NCBI GenBank assembly: GCA_017478225.1
Contig: JAFVDX010000045.1
Coordinates: forward strand, 1 to 64,000
DNA from: Paludibacteraceae bacterium
GTDB taxonomy: Bacteria; Bacteroidota; Bacteroidia; Bacteroidales; Paludibacteraceae
DNA length: 64,000 nt
Reading direction: 5' to 3'
This document shows, one piece after another, positions 43,751 to 53,564 of this stretch. The notes below the pieces were generated by a model. The model made no database searches. It was not told where the DNA came from and was given only the letters and a program-made list of their open reading frames with translations. How positions within the stretch are numbered: position 1 is the first letter of the stretch; each line of letters starts with the position of its first letter. The position numbers and the translations under genes are program-made.

Positions 43751-45009
43751 TGGCAAAAAAAGATAATAACACACCACATTGTTCTTTTTGCGGACAAGCA
43801 AAAGAAGGGCTACTCTCAGGAATTGATGGGTATATCTGCCCCGATTGCGTTGCACAAGCAATGACTATATACAAAAGTATGGGCATTCCGCTCAACAACA
43901 ACAAAACACATTCCAACAAAAACGACATCAACTCTCTCTCCTTGAGCCAACTGCCCAAACCCGCACAAATCAAACAATATCTCGACCAATATGTAATCGG
44001 ACAAGACGAGGCTAAAAAATACCTCTCTGTGGCTGTATATAACCACTACAAGCGAATACTGCAACCCAAGACCGACGATGATGTAGAAATCGAGAAGTCT
44101 AACATCATTTTAGTAGGCTCTACAGGAACAGGCAAAACCTTACTTGCCAAAACTATCGCCAAATTACTCAAAGTCCCCTTTGCCATTGTCGATGCCACCG
44201 TTCTTACAGAAGCAGGTTATGTAGGAGAAGATGTTGAATCATTGCTTGCCAGACTGCTGCAGGAATGTAACGGAGATATAGAAAAAGCACAGAAAGGTAT
44301 CGTCTTTATTGACGAAATCGACAAAATAGCACGCAAACAAGACAACCCGTCCATAACTCGCGATGTCAGCGGCGAAGGAGTACAGCAAGGCCTGCTAAAA
44401 CTATTAGAAGGCTCCATCGTCAATGTACCACCACTCGGCGGCAGGAAACACCCCGAACAAGAGTTTGCACATGTGGACACACACAATATCCTATTCATCT
44501 GTGGCGGAGCATTCGACGGCATTGAACGCAAAATAGCACAACGGCTCAACACTCAAGTAGTAGGCTTCGACAGCGTGGGCAAACGCAAACAAATCGACAA
44601 AAACAACCTCTTGCAGTACATCGCACCGCAAGACCTCAAAGCATTCGGACTAATACCTGAGATAGTCGGACGATTACCTATTCTCACCTATCTTGAGCCA
44701 CTCTCACGCGAGGCACTTAGAAGTATTCTTACTGAACCAAAAAACGCTATTATCAAACAATACATCAAACTACTTGAAATGGACAATGTAAAACTCCAAT
44801 TCGAGCCTCAAGTACTTGATTATATTGTGGACAAAGCAGTGGAATATAAACTCGGAGCACGCGGACTTCGATCTCTAACTGAAACCATCATGATGCCTAT
44901 TATGTATTCTTTGCCCGACCAACATAAAGACGAATACATAGTCACTCTCGATTTCGCTAAACAAAAAATCGAAGCCGCAGACATGGCACGAATGCAAAAC
45001 TCGCTATAA
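43750..45009 (+). CDS. clpX: ATP-dependent Clp protease ATP-binding subunit ClpX
   Basis: AAA+ unfoldase that feeds tagged proteins to ClpP; 419 aa. The N-terminal zinc-binding domain has CSFC (from residue 11) and CPDC. Walker A is GSTGTGKT (123-130), Walker B VFIDEID, and the pore-loop region [15 protein letters not shown] and arginine finger segment are present. It ends at the terminator 45029-45057. Confidence 0.96.
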   Translation: MAKKDNNTPHCSFCGQAKEGLLSGIDGYICPDCVAQAMTIYKSMGIPLNNNKTHSNKNDINSLSLSQLPKPAQIKQYLDQYVIGQDEAKKYLSVAVYNHYKRILQPKTDDDVEIEKSNIILVGSTGTGKTLLAKTIAKLLKVPFAIVDATVLTEAGYVGEDVESLLARLLQECNGDIEKAQKGIVFIDEIDKIARKQDNPSITRDVSGEGVQQGLLKLLEGSIVNVPPLGGRKHPEQEFAHVDTHNILFICGGAFDGIERKIAQRLNTQVVGFDSVGKRKQIDKNNLLQYIAPQDLKAFGLIPEIVGRLPILTYLEPLSREALRSILTEPKNAIIKQYIKLLEMDNVKLQFEPQVLDYIVDKAVEYKLGARGLRSLTETIMMPIMYSLPDQHKDEYIVTLDFAKQKIEAADMARMQNSL

Positions 45010-45028
45010 ATACCGATATATATAAGAA

Positions 45029-45057
45029 AAAGCGTGAGAGCATTGCCCTCACGCTTT
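45029..45057 (+). terminator. Terminator between clpX and the PpiD-like gene
   Basis: AAAGCGTGAG and CTCACGCTTT form a 10-bp stem with a 9-nt loop, flanked by A- and T-rich sequence; suits both converging genes. Confidence 0.8.
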
Positions 45058-45075
45058 CTTGTTAAACCTTTTATA

Positions 45076-47124
45076 TCAATAGAAATTTGCTCTATTGTCT
45101 TCTATCTCAGCCTTTTCCTCAATCAAGTTGATTGCTTGATATGGCAAACTGTACTGATAACGCATGCCTAATTGCTGGATTTGCTGTTTGATAGCATCTT
45201 CTGCAGGCTCTGCATCATTGGCTGTCTTTGCTTTACAAAGCACTACATATACTCCGTTATTACCCTCTATAGGAGCCGATAATGCACCTTGCTCAAGAGC
45301 AACTGAAGCACCAACAACTGCCGGTTCTTGACCTGCATTGCCAAAACGATAACTATTCAGTGTGATGCCTTCGGCTGACTGAACACCTACACTGAGTTTC
45401 TGAGCGGCCTCATCCAAAGTGCTTATTCCTTTAAAGTCATTTATTATCAATGCAGCCTTCTTTTCTTGCATTATCTCTCTACGCAACTCAGCCGATGCAT
45501 CCGACAAAGAACGATATTTTCCATCTTTTACATCAGTCAAAGTGGCTACAATAAACTGCTCTCCACACTCAAACACATCACTCACATCACCTTCCTTTGC
45601 TCCAAATGCCCAACGAACAATTGCACGACTTTGCTTCAACTCACCTACCTTATTTGCATTTTCCTGCAAATTAAATGCAGGTTGCACTGTCAGATTTTGC
45701 TCTGCTGCAGCATCGTTGAATTTGGTTTCTGTGTTATTGCTTACTGCAAATTGCTTTGCTTGATTATAGATATTGGCGTATGTCTTGCTCGAAGGAATAA
45801 CAGTGCGTGCCAATATAGCCACCTTTACCTTTGGAGTAGCAACCGACTTATCAACCACTTGTATTGCCTGCAAAGCAGAACCATACTCCACTGTTACCCA
45901 CTCATTCTTCTTTGCCGAGAAAGCCTTTTCCGCTATATCTTTGCTTACCTGAGCCTCAGTTACCCACATGGCCTCTACTTCGCCATAATTACCCTTTGCC
46001 CATTCTGCTTTCAGAGAATCTAACTCCTTCTCATCAGCAACCACAGCACCACGCAACTCCACTGAGTCCGGCAACTGATAACCTACTTGCATCATGCGAG
46101 CCATCTCATAAGTGTCGTTCTCAAAGAGTACCTCTGTAACATCACCTGCTTTCCTACCCTTCTCAAACGCCCAAGCCTTCAATTCGGCAGGAATAGTAGC
46201 CTCTGAATAGTTCTGACCATTATAAAGAATATCTGAATTGCCATTAACCACACCTGCTACATCTTCTGTATTGGCAAACTCGTCTTTCAACTTGTTTATC
46301 CACTTCTCTACATCCTGATAGTCTTGCTCAGAAGGTACTATATCAAAAGCAACATAACTCAACGAACGATTTGGAGTTTGCTTGAGTTGCTCCTTACGCT
46401 TGTTGTAAAGATTCTTTATCTCAGTATTAGTTACATTAACCAACGAATCAGCAACTGAGAAATACGATTTCTGAACATAATCCACATTCACCGATGTCTG
46501 TTCTGCCAACAAATTACATTTGGCATCCAAAGCATTCGCACCTACAAGATTCTGCAATAAATCAGTATATTTCTCTTGAATATAGGTCAAACGAACTGCC
46601 TTCTCCCAATACATCCAATAGTTACGCCATTGTTTGTACTGCCCATCCTCGTCATCCGAGAAAACTACATTATAGAAATTTTGGAACAACTCAGGACTAA
46701 ACTGACCATTCTCATCTTGGAAAAGTCTTCTCTGACTGATGAGTTGGTGTACATGCTGACCTTGGCACAAGTCTGACAATTCCTCATTTGTTACAGTCAT
46801 TCCTATCTTTGCAGCCTGCTTGCCAAGAGTGTGCTGCAAGACATACAACTGCCATACTTGATTGTTGATCTGAGCCTGCATATCCTCATCAAAATCCTGC
46901 CTGCCACTCTCAATCTTATAAACATCCGTCAACTGCTCGCGTTGGAGTTCATAATCCTGAATGTGAATATCCTCACCCTCTATCTCACCTACATACTGAC
47001 GAGAACGGTTGAAGAAAGATGAACCTGAGTTCATAAAATCACCCATAATAAAAGCAAGCATAGCCACACCCACTATTATGAGCAGTAATGCGCCATGGTT
47101 GCGAATTCTTTGTAATGAAGCCAT
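45076..47124 (-). CDS. PpiD/SurA-like periplasmic peptidyl-prolyl isomerase
   Basis: Membrane-anchored periplasmic foldase, 682 aa. A single N-terminal helix (ALLLIIVGVAMLAFIMGDFM) with a short cytosolic lead is followed by a SurA_N/PpiD-type chaperone domain (~37-240: GEIEGEDIHIQDYELQREQL and TNEELSDL) and parvulin-like segments (~340-620: KVAILARTVIPSS, EGDVSDVFECGEQFIVATL). Acts on exported and outer-membrane proteins by family role. It is divergent from batB, with back-to-back promoters at 47187-47194 (-) and 47270-47277 (+). Confidence 0.88.
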   Translation of the reverse strand: MASLQRIRNHGALLLIIVGVAMLAFIMGDFMNSGSSFFNRSRQYVGEIEGEDIHIQDYELQREQLTDVYKIESGRQDFDEDMQAQINNQVWQLYVLQHTLGKQAAKIGMTVTNEELSDLCQGQHVHQLISQRRLFQDENGQFSPELFQNFYNVVFSDDEDGQYKQWRNYWMYWEKAVRLTYIQEKYTDLLQNLVGANALDAKCNLLAEQTSVNVDYVQKSYFSVADSLVNVTNTEIKNLYNKRKEQLKQTPNRSLSYVAFDIVPSEQDYQDVEKWINKLKDEFANTEDVAGVVNGNSDILYNGQNYSEATIPAELKAWAFEKGRKAGDVTEVLFENDTYEMARMMQVGYQLPDSVELRGAVVADEKELDSLKAEWAKGNYGEVEAMWVTEAQVSKDIAEKAFSAKKNEWVTVEYGSALQAIQVVDKSVATPKVKVAILARTVIPSSKTYANIYNQAKQFAVSNNTETKFNDAAAEQNLTVQPAFNLQENANKVGELKQSRAIVRWAFGAKEGDVSDVFECGEQFIVATLTDVKDGKYRSLSDASAELRREIMQEKKAALIINDFKGISTLDEAAQKLSVGVQSAEGITLNSYRFGNAGQEPAVVGASVALEQGALSAPIEGNNGVYVVLCKAKTANDAEPAEDAIKQQIQQLGMRYQYSLPYQAINLIEEKAEIEDNRANFY

Positions 47125-47186
47125 TTCTTTATTTTGTTTTAGTTATTTCTTACTACTATAAATAGGCATAACGCCATAAAAGCGTG

Positions 47187-47194
47187 CAAAATTA
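47187..47194 (-). promoter_or_regulatory. -7 promoter element for the PpiD-like gene
   Basis: TAATTTTG on the - strand, 63 bp before the ATG at 47124. Confidence 0.65.
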
Positions 47195-47269
47195 CTCATT
47201 TTTTTCTATACAACAAAATTATTATTTATTTTTCAATTACCTTAACTTAAAATTCACATTAAAAACATC

Positions 47270-47277
47270 TACTTTTG
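47270..47277 (+). promoter_or_regulatory. -7 promoter element for batB
   Basis: TACTTTTG, 82 bp before the ATG at 47359. Confidence 0.6.
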
Positions 47278-47358
47278 CTGCTACTATACCCAATTTATCA
47301 GTATATATCTTAATTATGGTATGTTTTTTGCAACATATAAGAAAACAAAAGAAAATGT

Positions 47359-48393
47359 ATGTTTAGATTCGCAAACATAGAGTACCTTTGGTTACTCATT
47401 TTGATTCCTGTTTTAGTAGTATTATTTATTTTATACGATCGCCACAAACGGCGTCAGTTGGCTCAATTTGGCGATGCCGAGTTAGTAGCATTACTCATGC
47501 CTAACGCTTCTCGAACTCGACCAATAGTTAAGTTCTCGCTTCTACTACTTGCCTATACGCTACTCGTTTTTGCCTTAGCAAGACCACAGTATGGCACCAA
47601 AGAACAAACCATCAAACGACAAGGCATTGAAGTTATGTTCGCTCTTGACATAAGCAACTCTATGCTTGCCGAAGATGTGGCACCTAATCGACTTGAAAGA
47701 GCAAAACAGATGCTGTCCAAACTCATCGACAAAATGCAGGACGACAAAGTAGGGCTTATCGTCTTTGCTGGTCAAGCATTTGTTCAACTCCCCATCACCG
47801 CTGACTATGTCTCAGCAAAGATGTTTCTGCAATCCATTTCTCCCGACCTTATCAAAACGCAGGGTACTGCAATAGGCGACGCTATCAACACCTCTGTTAG
47901 AGCATTCGGCGACAACCAATCACAAGCAAGTCGAGTAATTATTCTTATAACCGACGGCGAAAATCATGAAGACGATGCAAAAACAGCAGCACAAGAAGCA
48001 AAACAAAAAGGTATAGAAGTTATTGTTGTCGGTATAGGCAAACCCAAAGGCAGTCCCATACCTATAGCAGGCACCAACAACTTCATGAAAGACAGAAGCG
48101 GAAATGTTGTAGTAAGTAGGTTAAACGAAGAGATGTGTAAAGATATCGCTTCTGCGGCAGGCGGAATCTATGTCCGCTGCGATAATACCAACACAGCCAT
48201 GAGAGCAGTCCAAAAAGAAGTGGACACACTCGCAAAATCTGACATAGAAGCCAAAGTCTTTACCGATTATAACGAACAATATCAATCGTTTGTACTCTTG
48301 GCGTTGCTCGTCTTAATATTCGATTTCTTTATCTTTAGTCGTAAAAATAAGAAACTCTCCCGTATAAACTTATTCGAAAAAGAAACATTATGA
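47359..48393 (+). CDS. batB: BatB-like VWA-domain membrane protein
   Basis: Inner-membrane protein with a von Willebrand A domain, 344 aa, of the Bat (Bacteroides aerotolerance) group. Two N-terminal helices (LWLLILIPVLVVLFILY and FSLLLLAYTLLVFALA) precede the VWA domain with MIDAS residues D97-I-S-N-S101 (MFALDISNSMLAEDVAP) and TDGENHEDDA. One helix follows at the end (FVLLALLVLIFDFFIF). An upstream ATG at 47354 is followed by a stop after three codons. The stop overlaps the batC ATG. Other bat genes (batA, batD, batE) are not in the window. Confidence 0.85.
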   Translation: MFRFANIEYLWLLILIPVLVVLFILYDRHKRRQLAQFGDAELVALLMPNASRTRPIVKFSLLLLAYTLLVFALARPQYGTKEQTIKRQGIEVMFALDISNSMLAEDVAPNRLERAKQMLSKLIDKMQDDKVGLIVFAGQAFVQLPITADYVSAKMFLQSISPDLIKTQGTAIGDAINTSVRAFGDNQSQASRVIILITDGENHEDDAKTAAQEAKQKGIEVIVVGIGKPKGSPIPIAGTNNFMKDRSGNVVVSRLNEEMCKDIASAAGGIYVRCDNTNTAMRAVQKEVDTLAKSDIEAKVFTDYNEQYQSFVLLALLVLIFDFFIFSRKNKKLSRINLFEKETL

Positions 48394-49052
48394 AACGCAC
48401 AATTATAACAGTAGGACTTTTTCTTTGTCTTATGCAACTTCATGCCCAGAAGGAAAGCAGCGATATTAGCAAAGGTAATAAAAACTACAAAAAAGAAAAC
48501 TATATAGAAGCAGAAGTTGACTATAGGCGTGGAATAGAAAAAAACAACAAATCGTTTGAAGGACACTTCAATCTTGGCGACGCATTGTTTCGCCAAGAGA
48601 AATACGATGACGCCATCAGCGAGTTCCGTTTGGCAGAAGGATATACCAACGACGACAAAACCAAACAAGCAGCCATTGACCATAATATAGGCAATGCACA
48701 ATTCGCTCAACAAAAATACCAAGAAGCCATCGAAAGTTACAAACGGTCACTCAAAAACAACCCCTCCGACGACAATACCCGCTATAATCTTGTCAAAGCC
48801 TTGCAAATGCTACAACAGCAACAGCAACAACAAAAACAACAGAAACAAGAACAGCAACAACAAGAACAACAGCAACAAGAACAGCAACAACAAGAGCAAC
48901 AACAAGAGCAACAACAACAAGAGCAACAACAAATGGACAAAGAGACGGCAGAGCAAATCCTGCAAGCACTTGAACAAGACGAGCAAGAGACACAAGAAAA
49001 GGCAAAAATGCAACAAGTCAAAGGGGGCAAACGAGTAGAGAAAAACTGGTAA
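48390..49052 (+). CDS. batC: BatC-like TPR protein with Gln-rich tail
   Basis: A 220-aa exported TPR protein. A signal peptide (TVGLFLCLMQLHAQ) is followed by three tetratricopeptide repeats (~26-140: SFEGHFNLGDALFRQEKYDD, then AAIDHNIGNAQFAQQKYQEA). Residues ~141-182 are almost only Gln with some Glu and Lys, encoded by CAA/CAG/GAA triplets (48812-48935), a natural slippage site. A basic end (KGGKRVEKNW) closes it. It overlaps batB by 4 bp and is probably its periplasmic partner. Confidence 0.8.
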   Translation: MKRTIITVGLFLCLMQLHAQKESSDISKGNKNYKKENYIEAEVDYRRGIEKNNKSFEGHFNLGDALFRQEKYDDAISEFRLAEGYTNDDKTKQAAIDHNIGNAQFAQQKYQEAIESYKRSLKNNPSDDNTRYNLVKALQMLQQQQQQQKQQKQEQQQQEQQQQEQQQQEQQQEQQQQEQQQMDKETAEQILQALEQDEQETQEKAKMQQVKGGKRVEKNW

Positions 49053-49072
49053 CCCACCTACTCTCAAAATTT

Positions 49073-49117
49073 TCTAAGATATCTAAAGCCTCTAAGACCT
49101 CTAATATATCTAAAAAA
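49073..49117 (+). repeat. Nonamer tandem repeat after batC
   Basis: Five exact 9-bp units from TCTAAGATA to TCTAAAAAA, beginning 21 bp after the batC stop; the last unit runs into the stem of the terminator 49112-49150. Confidence 0.8.
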
Positions 49118-49150
49118 CATCGGACAACTTCTCGTTGCCCGATGTTTTTT
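49112..49150 (+). terminator. Bidirectional terminator between batC and the M16 gene
   Basis: AAAAAACATCGG with CCGATGTTTTTT, a 12-bp stem, plus an inner CAAC/GTTG pairing. T-runs on both sides. Confidence 0.85.
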
Positions 49151-49164
49151 ATTTAAGGAATACA

Positions 49165-52071
49165 TTAGAAGTCCAAATCCAGTGGAGCAAATAAGCGTCC
49201 CTTACTTAGTTTCTGATATTTACCATGGTTGGCCTTAATCTGCTTTAGATTAATCAACTTCGGATCACCCATCACAACTATCGTTATAGGCTTACCCTTG
49301 ATATGAGCATTGTAGAAGTCAACTATCTGCTCAAACTTCAAGTTATTAATATCAGCCATGTGAACCTTTGCTGGATCCTCTTTATAACCCAATCGTTGCC
49401 AACTTTCATAAACCATACTCTTACTACGCATCGATGGTTTGGCAGTTAGCGAAGTCTGACGAAGATAAGTCTTTATATTATCTATACGATCAGGATATAA
49501 TGGCATATTCTTCAACAAATCCATATATACATCTATCGCATCAGCCACCTTGTCATTCTGAGCACCTACATAACCAATAAAGTATGATTTCTTCTCAGGT
49601 ACCGGAGGTGTGGACATATATCCATAGGCTGTATATGCCATCGAACGCTTCTCGCGAATCTCATTCATAACAAGACCTGAAAAACCTCCGGAGAAATACT
49701 GATCAAAAGCCTCATAACCTACATCCTGACTAATATCATAAGGATCACCATCTATATAGAAGTATATACGAGCCTGTTGGATATCACTATTCGGCAAGAA
49801 ATATATCGTCTGCTTGTCGTATGTCTGACGCTCTCTTACTATCGGCGATTCGCTGGCACGCATACCCTCTTTCAAAGGCAAGTTACCCAACAATGTCGTT
49901 TTCACCTCTTCCAATGGTTTGGCACCGCAATAATGTATCTGCAAATCATATTCGGTAGCCGATTGGAACTCAGCAAGCAACTGAGGAATACTCATTTGAT
50001 ATACATCCATAAACGGCACTACATCCAAATAAGGAGATTTCTTTCCGTAAATCACATAAGAAAGTAATGCACTTGCTTGAGCACCATTTTGTCTTGGCAA
50101 CATCATACGACCTGAGAATTCAGAACCTTTGATATTATCCAACTGCTGCTGATCCAACTTAGGCATAAGCATCTGGCGCTGTACCAACTGACATATACTT
50201 GCTAAATTATTCTCATCACCCTCAATACTTGCATAGAAATAACTATCCGACACTGAATATCCACACACACCACCTAATTCTGCCAATTGACGACGGAACT
50301 GCTGTGGCTCTGTATTAGGCATCACACCTGCAGTATTCATCAAGTTAACCGCATATTCCAATTTAGGCTTCTTCTCCGTGCCTATACCATAACGCAAAGT
50401 CAATGAGAAGATATCATTCTTGTTATTCTCTGTATAATACAACTTGATATGGTCATCCAAAGAAACTATCTTTACATCCTCAAAGTTATTGTATTTCTCT
50501 TCTACTTCTCCTACAGGCAATTTCTTGAAATTCTTTGAGTATTCAGTCTCCACACCCTTAGGCGACTCCAATGGCTTAATCTCTGGCTTTGCCAACTTAT
50601 GCTTCTTAGGATCACCCTCCTCAAAATTGAAAGTAACATGCTCAGCATCAAAATACTTCTTCGCTACACGAGCAATATCTTCCTTAGTAAACGCCATCAC
50701 TTTCTCTTTTATACTGAACATTTCCTTAGGATCCTTCTGATAAATAAAAGTACTTACCAACATGCTCATTATAGCATCCGAACTCTCAAACGCCATATCC
50801 ATCGTCATGGAATATTCTTTCTTCAATGCATCCACCATCCAATCCTCTATTTGACCCGTGCGCAATTTGTTAATCTCTTTTTGCACAATCACCTCTGTCG
50901 CCTTGTTCGATTCGTATGATTGTTGATTTACATCGAAATATGGCACTGCATATATCTCAATCATACCCATATCACGACGAGAATCCACACCCGCACCTAC
51001 ATAACTTACTACACCATCCATGTTCAACTTGTCAAACAAACCGGTATTCATACTGTTGTTCAAGAGCGAAGTAACAAATTCCAAGGCAAGTGCATCCGGG
51101 TGATTTTCAGGAACACCTTTATATGCCCAAATAATTTGAGGATAATAACCACATTTCTTCTCATATTTCGGATTGCCCTCAAACGAAGGTTGAGGCCATA
51201 CAGTACGCTCCGGCAATGGCTTCCTTTCAAGCCGACCAAAGGTCTTTGCAATCATCGGCTTCGTCTTCTCAGCATCAAAATTACCTACCAAAATCAAAGC
51301 CATATTATTTGGCACATACCAAGTGTTGTAAAATTCAATAATCTTACTCAAACGAGGATTCTTCAAATGCTCAGGAGTACCTATCACATCACGAGCATAA
51401 GGATGCCCCTGATACAATTTCTCTGACACAAAATTCTGCTGATGAGCCTGCATCTCATCTTGATACATATTATACTCCTCAAACACATTCTCCAATTCCG
51501 CTTGAAACGAACGGAAAACAGGGTTGATCAGTCGGTCAGTATATATCGTCAACCACTTCTCCATCTCATATCCGGGAAAAGAATTGTGATAACATGTCAT
51601 ATCATAACTCGTAAACGCATTCAATCCCTCACCACCCATACTCTCTATCAAATTAGAGAAATCATCTGTCAGAGTATATTGAGCAGCCTCCATCGACTTC
51701 TCATTTATAAGTTTGGTCAACTCCTGACGACGCTCAGGATCGGTGGAATCAGAAAACTCATCATACAACTTTATGATTTCCTCATACAAAGGCTTTTCCT
51801 TCTCCCAATCAAGCGAACCTATTGTCTGAGTTCCCTTGAAAAGCATATGCTCCAAGTAATGAGCCAAACCGGTATACTCCACCGGCTCATCTAATGCACC
51901 TGCCCTCACCGCTACATAACCCGTTACATCTGCCTGAGTCTTATCTTCCCACAAATACACAGTCAAACCATTGTCCAATGTGTACATCGTGAAGTTCTTA
52001 GGCAATTCAGCAGCTATTATATTCACCACTGACATCAATGCTATAAGCATTACACTCAAAATCTTTTTCAT
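49165..52071 (-). CDS. Secreted M16-family metallopeptidase
   Basis: Pitrilysin-type zinc protease, 968 aa, exported (signal peptide MKKILSVMLIALMSVVNIIA). The inverted zinc motif HxxEH is H71YLE74H75 in LAHYLEHMLFKGT; the more distal Glu lies in the ENVFEEYNMYQDEM region. The second half (from ~530) repeats the fold without the motif, as in the family. Probably degrades peptides in the periplasm. It follows tdh on the same strand with a heptamer repeat between them. Confidence 0.92.
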   Translation of the reverse strand: MKKILSVMLIALMSVVNIIAAELPKNFTMYTLDNGLTVYLWEDKTQADVTGYVAVRAGALDEPVEYTGLAHYLEHMLFKGTQTIGSLDWEKEKPLYEEIIKLYDEFSDSTDPERRQELTKLINEKSMEAAQYTLTDDFSNLIESMGGEGLNAFTSYDMTCYHNSFPGYEMEKWLTIYTDRLINPVFRSFQAELENVFEEYNMYQDEMQAHQQNFVSEKLYQGHPYARDVIGTPEHLKNPRLSKIIEFYNTWYVPNNMALILVGNFDAEKTKPMIAKTFGRLERKPLPERTVWPQPSFEGNPKYEKKCGYYPQIIWAYKGVPENHPDALALEFVTSLLNNSMNTGLFDKLNMDGVVSYVGAGVDSRRDMGMIEIYAVPYFDVNQQSYESNKATEVIVQKEINKLRTGQIEDWMVDALKKEYSMTMDMAFESSDAIMSMLVSTFIYQKDPKEMFSIKEKVMAFTKEDIARVAKKYFDAEHVTFNFEEGDPKKHKLAKPEIKPLESPKGVETEYSKNFKKLPVGEVEEKYNNFEDVKIVSLDDHIKLYYTENNKNDIFSLTLRYGIGTEKKPKLEYAVNLMNTAGVMPNTEPQQFRRQLAELGGVCGYSVSDSYFYASIEGDENNLASICQLVQRQMLMPKLDQQQLDNIKGSEFSGRMMLPRQNGAQASALLSYVIYGKKSPYLDVVPFMDVYQMSIPQLLAEFQSATEYDLQIHYCGAKPLEEVKTTLLGNLPLKEGMRASESPIVRERQTYDKQTIYFLPNSDIQQARIYFYIDGDPYDISQDVGYEAFDQYFSGGFSGLVMNEIREKRSMAYTAYGYMSTPPVPEKKSYFIGYVGAQNDKVADAIDVYMDLLKNMPLYPDRIDNIKTYLRQTSLTAKPSMRSKSMVYESWQRLGYKEDPAKVHMADINNLKFEQIVDFYNAHIKGKPITIVVMGDPKLINLKQIKANHGKYQKLSKGRLFAPLDLDF

Positions 52072-52105
52072 TTCTATAATTTATTTAGTGATTATTCTTC
52101 TTTAA

Positions 52106-52147
52106 CCATTCACCATTCATCATTCACCATTCACCATTAACCATTAT
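52106..52147 (+). repeat. Heptamer tandem repeat upstream of the M16 gene
   Basis: Six 7-bp steps of CCATTCA-type (for example CCATTCA, TCATTCA, CCATTAA) between tdh and the M16 gene. Period 7, different from the nonamer repeats. Confidence 0.75.
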
Positions 52148-52169
52148 AACACAATCCCCGTGCCAAAAC

Positions 52170-53195
52170 CTACCACTCAAGCAACACCTTACCACACTGA
52201 CCACTCACCATCACATCAAAACCCTTCTGAAAATCAGCAAATTTAAATCTATGTGTTATCACAGGCGACAAATCCAAACCACCAAGCAACATCTGCTCCA
52301 TTTGATACCATGTCTCCCACATTCGCCGACCCGTTATTCCTTTTATAGTAAGAGCATTAAATATCACATCCGACCAATTCACCTGAGTGTTCGAAGGTAA
52401 TATGCCCAACTGCGCTATATTCCCGCCTTTATACATATACTTCACCATCTCATTGAATGCCTGCGGAGCACCCGACATCTCCAAACCCACATCAAAACCT
52501 TTTATTCCTAATTGCTTCATCGCATTCTCTATTGTCTCACCCTCTCGCTCGTTCACAGTTATCGTCGCACCCATCTTCTTTGCTATATCCAATCGCAGTC
52601 GATTCAAATCCGTTACCACCACATTTTTAGCACCGGCATAACGGCATATACCCGCCGCCATCGTACCTATCAAACCCGCACCCGTAATCAACACATCCTC
52701 ACCCAACAAAGGAAAAGCCAATGCCGTATGAGTGGCATTGCCAAACGGGTCCATAATCGCTGCAAAATCATCACTTATCTCAGGCCTGAGTTTCACTATG
52801 TTACTCTCAGGTATCGACACATATTCCGCAAAAGCACCATCCTTGCCAAATATACCTACCGACAAAGAATTTTCACACACATGCCCCATCCCTCTTCGGC
52901 AATTCCGACAATGACCACATACTATATGGCCCTCTGCCGTCACTCGCTCACCCACTTTTATGCTACGCACACCTGCACCTATCTCCACCACATCACCCAC
53001 AAATTCATGACCCATAGTATATGGAGGCACACAATGCTGCTCACTCCACTCATCCCATTTATACATGTGCAAATCAGTACCGCATATCGCAGCCTTCCTT
53101 ACTTTTATCAACACATCATTCACACCTACCTGAGGCAACGGAACTTCTTCCATCCAAATACCAGGTTCCCTATAGCGTTTAACAAGTGCTTTCAT
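52170..53195 (-). CDS. tdh: L-threonine 3-dehydrogenase
   Basis: Zinc-dependent MDR enzyme oxidising threonine to 2-amino-3-ketobutyrate. The 341 aa have the catalytic-zinc Cys38 (AAICGTDLH), MGHEFVGDV, the structural-zinc cysteines in CGHCRNCRRGMGHVC, and the NAD loop GAGLIGTMAAGI. The ATG at 53195 is used; the longer frame would need a TTG at 53207. The partner kbl is not adjacent. A -7 box lies at 53218-53225. Confidence 0.93.
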   Translation of the reverse strand: MKALVKRYREPGIWMEEVPLPQVGVNDVLIKVRKAAICGTDLHMYKWDEWSEQHCVPPYTMGHEFVGDVVEIGAGVRSIKVGERVTAEGHIVCGHCRNCRRGMGHVCENSLSVGIFGKDGAFAEYVSIPESNIVKLRPEISDDFAAIMDPFGNATHTALAFPLLGEDVLITGAGLIGTMAAGICRYAGAKNVVVTDLNRLRLDIAKKMGATITVNEREGETIENAMKQLGIKGFDVGLEMSGAPQAFNEMVKYMYKGGNIAQLGILPSNTQVNWSDVIFNALTIKGITGRRMWETWYQMEQMLLGGLDLSPVITHRFKFADFQKGFDVMVSGQCGKVLLEW

Positions 53196-53217
53196 ATAAA
53201 TATACAATTATAGCGCG

Positions 53218-53225
53218 CAAAATTA
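53218..53225 (-). promoter_or_regulatory. -7 promoter element for tdh
   Basis: TAATTTTG on the - strand, 22 bp before the tdh ATG. Confidence 0.65.
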
Positions 53226-53340
53226 CTGTTTTTTTTGAATATATGAAATACGAAAAAGCAATAACCACATTTCAAAACATATACGCACAAAAAAAAACAT
53301 TGCTATTTTTCATATATTTGCCCATTCAAAATCTTTGTTG

Positions 53341-53348
53341 TAACTTTG
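53341..53348 (+). promoter_or_regulatory. -7 promoter-like element upstream of copy C and the 651-aa protein gene
   Basis: TAACTTTG; a second match TATATTTG is at 53313-53320. If used, element C (53380-53533) would lie in the mRNA leader. Confidence 0.45.
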
Positions 53349-53379
53349 CAGTCCAATGTGAATTTGAAAAAATAAACAT

Positions 53380-53533
53380 CTAAAGTTTCCCATATAAGAG
53401 ATAATAAAATTCAATTTTACGGTAATTTTGGATGATTTTTGAAAATTAAAAAAACGATGTTTTTGTTTAATTCGTTTTATTCGTAAACAATCAAAAAAAC
53501 ATAATTTGTTGATTATCTAATTGAAAAACTTTA
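53380..53533 (+). repeat. Three-copy intergenic element, copy C
   Basis: 154 bp in the same orientation as copy A. It starts CTAAAGTTTCCCATAT, then AGAGATAATAAAATTCAATT, GGTAATTTTGGATGATTTTT, AAAAAAACGATGTTTTTG, TTTAATTCGTTTTATTCGTA, ACATAATTTGTTGATTATCT, and ends GAAAAACTTTA. The ends are weakly inverted (TAAAGTTT). It sits just before the gene for a secreted protein. No ORF inside. Confidence 0.75.
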
Positions 53534-53564
53534 ATAAACATAAAATAACTAAAATTTATCTATC

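Noticed and set aside
48782..49067. Long - strand frames rich in Cys, Leu or Val opposite batC
   Set aside because: They are shadows of the CAA/CAG repeat in the other strand.
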